IMG/VR virus record: IMGVR_UViG_3300025890_000091
Location: 1-29,791 of that record
Length of the DNA stretch: 29,791 nt
Direction: 5' to 3' (one strand)
From: a virus
A program made the translations under genes and the position numbers. Below the pieces are notes generated by a model. It saw only the letters and a list, made by a program, of their open reading frames with translations. It made no database searches and had not been told where the DNA came from. Positions 25,280 to 29,791 of this stretch are shown here, in pieces. Within the stretch, counting starts at the first letter, position 1, and every line of letters begins with the position of its first letter.

Positions 25280-25483
25280 TTAGAAGTATTTGTTGAGCAT
25301 TGCAATTTTATCATGCCATTCTGCCATAGAGGCCAATTCCTTTTCAATCGTCTCGACCAAATCAGAGTGTTCTGCAACACCAACTGGATTTCTCAAAAAC
25401 AATTCTACATTCATTCTGTGTTTCTCAATCTGGCCTCGAAAGTAATCGGTTGCAGATTCTATAATTTCTTCTCGCATATCCAT
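25280..25483 (-). CDS. Small helical protein of unknown function
   Basis: 67 residues, all helical (REEIIESATDYFRGQIEKHR, then DLVETIEKELASMAEWHDKI). It resembles a small unnamed protein found near replication genes in marine T4-like phages. GGAG stands eight bases before the ATG, and a perfect sigma70 promoter is just upstream, so it is the first gene of a transcript that continues into the glycosyltransferase and gp45. Confidence 0.75.
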   Translation of the reverse strand: MDMREEIIESATDYFRGQIEKHRMNVELFLRNPVGVAEHSDLVETIEKELASMAEWHDKIAMLNKYF

Positions 25484-25498
25484 CTTTATAACTCCATA

Positions 25499-25527
25499 AT
25501 TATAACAGACTTTGGGTCACTTGTCAA
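25499..25527 (-). promoter_or_regulatory. Consensus sigma70 promoter before the 67-residue gene
   Basis: TTGACA (25527-25522), 17-base spacer, TATAAT (25504-25499) on the minus strand. It would drive the 67-residue gene, the glycosyltransferase and gp45. Confidence 0.85.
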
Positions 25528-26374
25528 CCCCTCTCATCGTTTTGTTAATATTAACTGCACTTTCTAGTAAATTAAGGACATAATCGTCACCCAATTCTTT
25601 AGAATAGTTCACAAAGGCAGAAGTGTCCTTTGGAAAGCAGTTACCTCCGAAGCCTCGTTGTCCGTCTGGGCCTGGCACTTTCATATGGCTGGATCCCATA
25701 CGAGGCTCTTGTGCCAGAATATCGGTAAAGGTATTCCAAGAATCGGTCGTGCCAGAATTCTCAAATACATTATTAATCTCATTGAAGAATGTTACTTTCA
25801 TAGCAAGAAAGGAATTAATAGTATATTTCAACATACTGGCTGTGACTGCATCTACCTTATACGTTGCACATAATCGAACGTTACTGTAATTATTGTATGC
25901 GCGTTCTACGACTGTGCAATCTTCGAACTTTCCACCAAGAATTTGGAAGGGCGGATTTACGAAATCATTTCTGGCGTTAGCCTCTGTCAAGAACTCTGGG
26001 TTATAGACAATCTTAAGGCCTTGGAATTTAGCCAACATCGCCTTGATATTACCAGGCTGTACCGTACTCTTTAACACGACAATACCTTTATATCGGAGTC
26101 GAGCTAATTCAGCAAATACAGATTCGATTATCGAATTATCTTGATTACCATCAGCGTCGGGTGGTGTTGGAACGCAGACAAATGTGAGTTGTGGATTGAA
26201 CATGATCAAATCATCATAGTCGAACTGGTCGAGTCTAGGATCGATGATCAGTTGTTTTGTGTAGTCGTTCTCGAAGCCAAAAGACACGGAACTCCCAACG
26301 AAACCGTACCCGATGACCCCGATTCTTAATGCGTTAGTCATGATGTTTGCTTGCTCTCTTGTTAATGCGGTCAT
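25517..26374 (-). CDS. Short nucleotide-sugar (UDP-glucose/GDP-mannose) dehydrogenase
   Basis: 285 residues from ATG 26374, chosen because GGGAGG lies just before it. Rossmann motif IGVIGYGFVG at 18-27, CVPTPPDADG near 67-76, KSTVQPG near 102, catalytic Lys in KYTINSFLAMKVTFFNEI (about 183-200) and the thioester Cys246 in GFGGNCFPKD. The third, C-terminal UDP-binding domain of typical enzymes (about 400 residues) is missing, as the gene stops 39 residues after the Cys motif. It oxidises the C6 hydroxyl of a nucleotide sugar to a uronate. The partner epimerase and glycosyltransferases lie nearby. The exact sugar cannot be told. Confidence 0.88.
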   Translation of the reverse strand: MTALTREQANIMTNALRIGVIGYGFVGSSVSFGFENDYTKQLIIDPRLDQFDYDDLIMFNPQLTFVCVPTPPDADGNQDNSIIESVFAELARLRYKGIVVLKSTVQPGNIKAMLAKFQGLKIVYNPEFLTEANARNDFVNPPFQILGGKFEDCTVVERAYNNYSNVRLCATYKVDAVTASMLKYTINSFLAMKVTFFNEINNVFENSGTTDSWNTFTDILAQEPRMGSSHMKVPGPDGQRGFGGNCFPKDTSAFVNYSKELGDDYVLNLLESAVNINKTMRGVDK

Positions 26375-26404
26375 AGTACCTCCCATAATATTGTATATTT
26401 TTAT

Positions 26405-27022
26405 TTAGTCCAAAAACTCAACACGGTCAATGAATTGTAACCGCATCACGTCAGCCATGATGTCATAGGCACTATCGTGAGCTTTAAAATTACTTTCCCA
26501 ATTACTATCGGGAACCTCAAAGCCATTTTTTCTAGGGAAATTGAGTTTTGCATCGATCCAGGTTCTGGTGTCCCTCAGTTTATAATGAGGAAGGTATTCG
26601 TGAACCGTATTCAATTTGCCGGCAGCTTCGAAGAGTCGCCATAGGATAAGAGGATCAAAAGAATTAGAACGAGACCACCAGCAAGAGATCTTACCATGAG
26701 GTCGGATATATTCTAGGAACTCATCACAGAATTCTCTAACGGTCAAATCAGCCGGAGATGGCTTGATGTTTCTTCTGACTTCTTTGGGTAGGGTCATCCA
26801 CCACTCTAATGTGCTTTCTTCAATGCCGAAGTTATGATCTTCTACCTGATGCTTTACATTGAGTTTGAATTTTTTACATTCACCAACATCGGCGAATGAA
26901 TAGGGGGTATTGGATTGGAATCTGTCCCAGTCGAAAACCAGAGCAGACATATCAACGACAGCACATGAGTTCATGTCAGTGCCCATCGTTTCGAAATCAA
27001 TAATTACGTGTTTTTTAGTCAT
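26405..27022 (-). CDS. dexA: DexA-type 3'-5' exonuclease (DEDDh)
   Basis: 205 residues from ATG 27022; a TTG six codons upstream is the only extension. DEDDh sites: IDFETMGT with Asp9 and Glu11, NSFDPLILWRLF with Asp123, and HDSAYDIMADV with His182 and Asp187. T4 DexA (227 residues) has the same layout and degrades single-stranded DNA from 3' ends. No strong Shine-Dalgarno is visible. An exact late promoter TATAAATA lies 25 bases upstream. Confidence 0.9.
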   Translation of the reverse strand: MTKKHVIIDFETMGTDMNSCAVVDMSALVFDWDRFQSNTPYSFADVGECKKFKLNVKHQVEDHNFGIEESTLEWWMTLPKEVRRNIKPSPADLTVREFCDEFLEYIRPHGKISCWWSRSNSFDPLILWRLFEAAGKLNTVHEYLPHYKLRDTRTWIDAKLNFPRKNGFEVPDSNWESNFKAHDSAYDIMADVMRLQFIDRVEFLD

Positions 27023-27046
27023 AATATAATACCGCGTCAATGAAAC

Positions 27047-27054
27047 TATTTATA
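27047..27054 (-). promoter_or_regulatory. T4-type late promoter before dexA
   Basis: Exact TATAAATA on the minus strand in the short gap between the epimerase and dexA. Confidence 0.65.
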
Positions 27055-27066
27055 TAGCTTCTGTTT

Positions 27067-27939
27067 TTAAGTGGTGGCGAATTCTCGTTTCGTGATATAT
27101 TCTACCAAATCGTGTCTTGGTTCCCACCCAAGTTCCCTTATCTTATCCGTAATAACGGGTGCAGACATACGGTTACCTCTTGCTCCTGGTCCCATTTCGA
27201 AATCAGCATCGAAAAGTATCGCCACATCGATAATAGAATAAGCATCTGGATGTCCTATCCCGTACTCATCGCCATGTCCCTGCTCTCCGATAAGCATCAA
27301 TCCATCGACAATATCATCAACGTGGGTAAAGTTTCTTTCTTGTGTACCAGGTGACGTGATTGTCAACGTCTCGCCCTTGGCTTTCTTCTCAGCAAATTTT
27401 GCAATCAAAGTAGCATATTTGCCCTGTGAGATTTCACCCGGGCCATACACATTGTAAAAATAAGAAATAGCATAGTCCAGACCATACCATTCACCAAATT
27501 TCTTTACGAGTTCTGTATTCTGGGCCTTTGAGAATGCATATGGACTCATTACATAACCTGGAGTCTGATCTGCAAACTTTGTACTAGAACCAGCATACAC
27601 TACCTTTGCTTCCCATTTCAAAGCAAGTTTTAGAATATTGTAGGTTCCATTTGTATTGAACTCATGGACAAGATCGACATCATCGAAGCTCTGTTCCACT
27701 CTAGAATATTCACCCAGATGATATACCAGAGTAGGTCTTATTTTGAAAGTCCATTCTTGCAATTCAGCTGTAGATTTCTGAAAGTACGTGACGTTAGGCA
27801 AATCGACATGACTATCCCAAGAACCAGTGAAATAGTTATCCACTGATATAATTGTATTTTCTGGATTTTCTGCAAGTCTTTTAACCAGGTTACTGCCAAC
27901 AAATCCAGCACCACCTGTGACCAAAATTACATTATGCAT
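27067..27939 (-). CDS. NAD-dependent sugar epimerase/dehydratase (extended SDR)
   Basis: 290 residues from ATG 27939, which puts the Rossmann motif VTGGAGFVG at 7-15, the normal place; an upstream in-frame ATG would add 24 unrelated residues inside the previous gene. Catalytic Ser118/119 in YAGSSTKF and YAFSK (Tyr134, Lys138) are present, as are FYNVYGPGE and RNFTHVDDIVDGL. This is the UDP-glucose 4-epimerase / dTDP-glucose 4,6-dehydratase type; the product sugar cannot be decided. It overlaps the end of the glycosyltransferase gene by eight bases, so the two are co-translated. Confidence 0.9.
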   Translation of the reverse strand: MHNVILVTGGAGFVGSNLVKRLAENPENTIISVDNYFTGSWDSHVDLPNVTYFQKSTAELQEWTFKIRPTLVYHLGEYSRVEQSFDDVDLVHEFNTNGTYNILKLALKWEAKVVYAGSSTKFADQTPGYVMSPYAFSKAQNTELVKKFGEWYGLDYAISYFYNVYGPGEISQGKYATLIAKFAEKKAKGETLTITSPGTQERNFTHVDDIVDGLMLIGEQGHGDEYGIGHPDAYSIIDVAILFDADFEMGPGARGNRMSAPVITDKIRELGWEPRHDLVEYITKREFATT

Positions 27940-29158
27940 GTATCGAAGTTCTCCCTGTTGGAAATACGTCGGCCTCGAACAATGGATCTGGATATTGATC
28001 ATCAGTACCATAGTTACGCATGAGACTCATCCCATAATTATTTGTTTTATTGTGGATAGGAACATTCTTTTTCAAAATCAAAGCATTCTGTCGAGCTGGT
28101 TGGCCAGTATGTTTATTGACAATTGCATTCAGATCAACATGATGGTGAACACGACCATATCGTTCTACCAACGTCACACAGTCTGGATGCATTTCTTTTA
28201 GCATTTTTGACTTATTGTAGGCAGGGTCTTCTCCACTTTCATCCTTCTTATAATCTTTGTAGACCTCAGTGGTATTACCGCCTTTCACAGTTCCGGTTCT
28301 CATTTTGCCTTGATAGAAAGCATAGAACAACATTGTTGTCCAGCCTTCTTTAAGAGCACGGATTGAGATATCCACATCTTCATTAAACTTGCCACGCCAT
28401 CGACCGGGGAAACTATTGTCGATAAGGATACATGACATCAATCTAGTATTTAGTATGAACGGCTGATAGGCACACTGATTAATCACGAAGAATTTATAAT
28501 GAGGGCCTGCAAGAGCAACATTCTCAAATCGATCAGTGAAATCTTCCACGGCTCTAAACATACCCGAGCCCTTTTCGATAACATATCTTTTATTGTTATG
28601 AAGGCGACCGAAATCAACAATGTTGTCGTCCATCATCCAATGCTTGTCAAAGCCCAGGGCGAGGGAGTGTTCCCACATCCAATTACGTGCAGGCCCAGAG
28701 CCCTTCCCATGATTGCTGAATGGCAATTCAAGAACGGTACCAAACTCTGGGTTTGTCACGGCCTGATAGTTGTCGAATTCTTGAGGCTCAACACAGATAT
28801 AATATTGGATGCCCATGCGTTCAAGAGCCTTTGCTGTATATCTGCTCTCCCACCGACCCTTCGACAAAATGTAAATTGGGTATCGCGTATGGGTTTCTTC
28901 ATCGACCCACTTATTAAACAGATTCACTTCACGATCCTTATTAGGATATTGCAGAATGTGAGTCTTGTCTGTCAGCTTGTAATCAAATCGCTCACCAAAA
29001 TGCTCACGATCTTCACGTGTTTTGAAATGAACTCGCAATTGCTTGAATGGGTCTTGTTTGGGTTGGGTAAAAGCAGGAGCGCCGGCTGCATACCATTGTA
29101 TAAATTGGTTTCTCCACTCTTGTTGGAGCTCTTCATGAGTGTGTACGGGTTGAAACAT
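27932..29158 (-). CDS. TET-associated-type glycosyltransferase (TAGT-like)
   Basis: 408 residues. N-terminal domain 40-72 with LRVHFKTREDREHFGERF, ending in ILQYP, a module often joined to ParB-like or DNA-modification proteins in phages. Catalytic part from 93: YPIYILSKGRWESRYTAKAL, CVEPQEFDNY, GSGPARNWMWEHS, HWMMDDNIVDFGR with Asp177-Asp178, and KFNEDVDISIRALKEGW with Glu260-Asp261. This pattern is that of the TET-associated glycosyltransferases proposed by Aravind and colleagues to glycosylate oxidised 5-methylcytosine in phage DNA. GGAGG precedes the start, which overlaps the stop of the gene before it (TAATG). No TET/JBP dioxygenase is in this window, so the acceptor is unknown. Confidence 0.75.
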   Translation of the reverse strand: MFQPVHTHEELQQEWRNQFIQWYAAGAPAFTQPKQDPFKQLRVHFKTREDREHFGERFDYKLTDKTHILQYPNKDREVNLFNKWVDEETHTRYPIYILSKGRWESRYTAKALERMGIQYYICVEPQEFDNYQAVTNPEFGTVLELPFSNHGKGSGPARNWMWEHSLALGFDKHWMMDDNIVDFGRLHNNKRYVIEKGSGMFRAVEDFTDRFENVALAGPHYKFFVINQCAYQPFILNTRLMSCILIDNSFPGRWRGKFNEDVDISIRALKEGWTTMLFYAFYQGKMRTGTVKGGNTTEVYKDYKKDESGEDPAYNKSKMLKEMHPDCVTLVERYGRVHHHVDLNAIVNKHTGQPARQNALILKKNVPIHNKTNNYGMSLMRNYGTDDQYPDPLFEADVFPTGRTSIHA

Positions 29159-29463
29159 TAATCCTCCAGAAATCCCAATAGGCCAGTATCAGTTCGGCCT
29201 GCCTTATAGACAAATTTATTTAGTTTAGGCATAGGTTTCTCATCAGCCTTGAGCATGAACTCGACATAATCTTCCTCAGTAGGGAAATTCATTGTGATAG
29301 TCTGCCATGACTCAGGAAACTCTTTGTTAACTTTTGCTGGTGCTACTTTGAGATCCTTGTCGGATTCCTCACCGAGAAACTCATCAAGGTTACTGATGAT
29401 GTTTTCTTCAGCGGTATAATCCAACATTGTCTCATAGTCTAGCGATGTATCTTTTACTTTCAT
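29158..29463 (-). CDS. Small protein sharing the N-terminal module of the adjacent glycosyltransferase
   Basis: 101 residues from ATG 29463, chosen for GTGAGG about seven bases upstream; the longer frame to 29589 would cover the promoter and an inverted repeat. Residues 1-50 are acidic. Residues about 53-88 (WQTITMNFPTEEDYVEFMLK, then PKLNKFVYK) follow the same pattern as residues 40-72 of the next protein (v-x-F-x-T-x-E-D...F...P/L-x-K...Y). Stop overlaps the next start. Probably a partner or targeting factor for the glycosyltransferase; function otherwise unknown. Confidence 0.7.
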   Translation of the reverse strand: MKVKDTSLDYETMLDYTAEENIISNLDEFLGEESDKDLKVAPAKVNKEFPESWQTITMNFPTEEDYVEFMLKADEKPMPKLNKFVYKAGRTDTGLLGFLED

Positions 29464-29482
29464 TATTGCCTCACTGGTGACC

Positions 29483-29511
29483 ATTATACCATTATTTAGT
29501 CTACTTGTCAA
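29483..29511 (-). promoter_or_regulatory. Consensus sigma70 promoter for the glycosyltransferase-epimerase operon
   Basis: TTGACA (29511-29506), 17-base spacer, TATAAT (29488-29483) on the minus strand, 20 bases before the ATG at 29463. Confidence 0.85.
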
Positions 29512-29537
29512 GAACTTTTTCTGATAGGATAACAACT

Positions 29538-29588
29538 TGGGTGGTTCGGTCCTTAGCAGTTTTAGCAATTTTCGTGCCGAACCACCCA
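29538..29588. repeat. 12-bp perfect inverted repeat in the gap after the Bfd-like gene
   Basis: TGGGTGGTTCGG (29538-29549) is the exact reverse complement of CCGAACCACCCA (29577-29588), with a 27-base loop that holds two copies of TTAGCA. It lies between the Bfd-like stop (29607) and the promoter at 29483-29511. No T-run follows on either strand, so it is not a classic terminator; it may be a processing site, an operator or a small structured RNA. Confidence 0.7.
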
Positions 29589-29606
29589 TGTTGACTCACA
29601 AGGAAA

Positions 29607-29774
29607 TCATTTGTCGTTGCAACGTTCATCAGTCACAAGATATGTCATCTGGCCATTATCATTAACTCTGCCACCTTCGAGGCACTTACCACACTGAGAT
29701 CCTACTTTTTCTAGTAGAAAATGGTTTTCGGCTAGCATTTTCTCAGTGATTGCGTTGCAGACACAAACGTACAT
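29607..29774 (-). CDS. Bfd-like [2Fe-2S] ferredoxin, shortened
   Basis: 55 residues. MYVCVCNAITEKML at the start and SQCGKCLEGGR at 26-36 match bacterioferritin-associated ferredoxin, with cluster ligands Cys4, Cys6, Cys28 and Cys31 (C-x-C...C-x2-C). The spacing between Cys pairs is 21 residues against about 31 in E. coli Bfd, so one short helix is missing; Cys52 is extra. Bfd donates electrons to release iron from bacterioferritin, and in other proteins the domain accompanies NAD(P)H reductases. No ribosome site is clear near the window edge. Function in the phage is unknown. Confidence 0.75.
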   Translation of the reverse strand: MYVCVCNAITEKMLAENHFLLEKVGSQCGKCLEGGRVNDNGQMTYLVTDERCNDK

Positions 29775-29791
29775 TAGTGTCTGATTTCAAT

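Noticed and set aside
28499-29161. 220-residue plus-strand frame opposite the TAGT-like gene
   Set aside because: The opposite strand has clear glycosyltransferase motifs; the plus frame shows no family pattern.
1-29791. tRNA genes, CRISPR arrays, insertion sequences, integrase and attachment sites
   Set aside because: Looked for cloverleaf-like segments, regularly spaced repeats, transposase or integrase motifs and found none.

Overview
The window is part of the genome of a T4-like myovirus (contractile-tailed phage), most likely marine. Recognisable T4 core proteins are baseplate/tail parts (gp5, gp6, gp25, gp26, gp29, gp48, gp53, a gp51-like reading frame), head completion (gp4, probably gp2), the replication clamp and clamp loader (gp45, gp44, gp62), RegA and DexA. 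T4-type late promoters (TATAAATA) and consensus sigma70 promoters occur on the expected kinds of genes. The accessory set (Hsp20, peroxiredoxin, nucleotide-sugar enzymes, short tail-fibre repeats with Gly-rich linkers) resembles marine T4-like phages. No photosynthesis gene, tRNA or integrase is visible, so the host cannot be named. The DNA is AT-rich throughout.

Layout. (1) 1-14428, minus strand: a late tail/baseplate block transcribed right to left: gp48-like, gp53, an 84-residue protein, a gp27-like hub protein, gp5 spike without lysozyme, an M15 peptidase-tipped baseplate protein, gp25, gp6, a large wedge-type protein, a fibre protein with an embedded cupredoxin domain, and a subtilisin-like protease that runs off the left edge. 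(2) 14429-14493: two late promoters facing opposite ways. (3) 14494-19489, plus strand: gp4, a secreted six-cysteine protein, a probable gp2, a tail-tube-fold protein, gp26, a gp51-like frame apparently reached by -1 frameshifting, and the gp29 tape measure. (4) A hairpin terminator at 19493-19517 closes this block against the convergent minus-strand genes. (5) 19502-29791, minus strand: a small protein, peroxiredoxin, Hsp20, dUTPase, RegA, gp62, a zinc-ribbon protein, gp44, an 89-residue protein, gp45, a glycosyltransferase, a 67-residue protein, a short nucleotide-sugar dehydrogenase, DexA, a sugar epimerase, a TET-associated-type glycosyltransferase with a small neighbour, and a Bfd-like ferredoxin.

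How the genes work together. The right half loads and tethers the polymerase (gp45/44/62), tunes early mRNA translation (RegA), cleans nucleotides (dUTPase, DexA) and carries sugar enzymes that may modify phage DNA or surface glycans. The left half builds the tail. Its most unusual property is that several virion proteins appear to be enzymes or metal proteins (M15 peptidase, subtilase, copper-type cupredoxin). The best candidates for something undescribed are the cupredoxin-bearing fibre, the adjacent subtilase with Glu where the catalytic Asp is expected, and a textbook-like -1 frameshift cassette (slippery T TTT TTT, 5-nt spacer, 11-bp stem) joining gp26 to the gp51-like frame.
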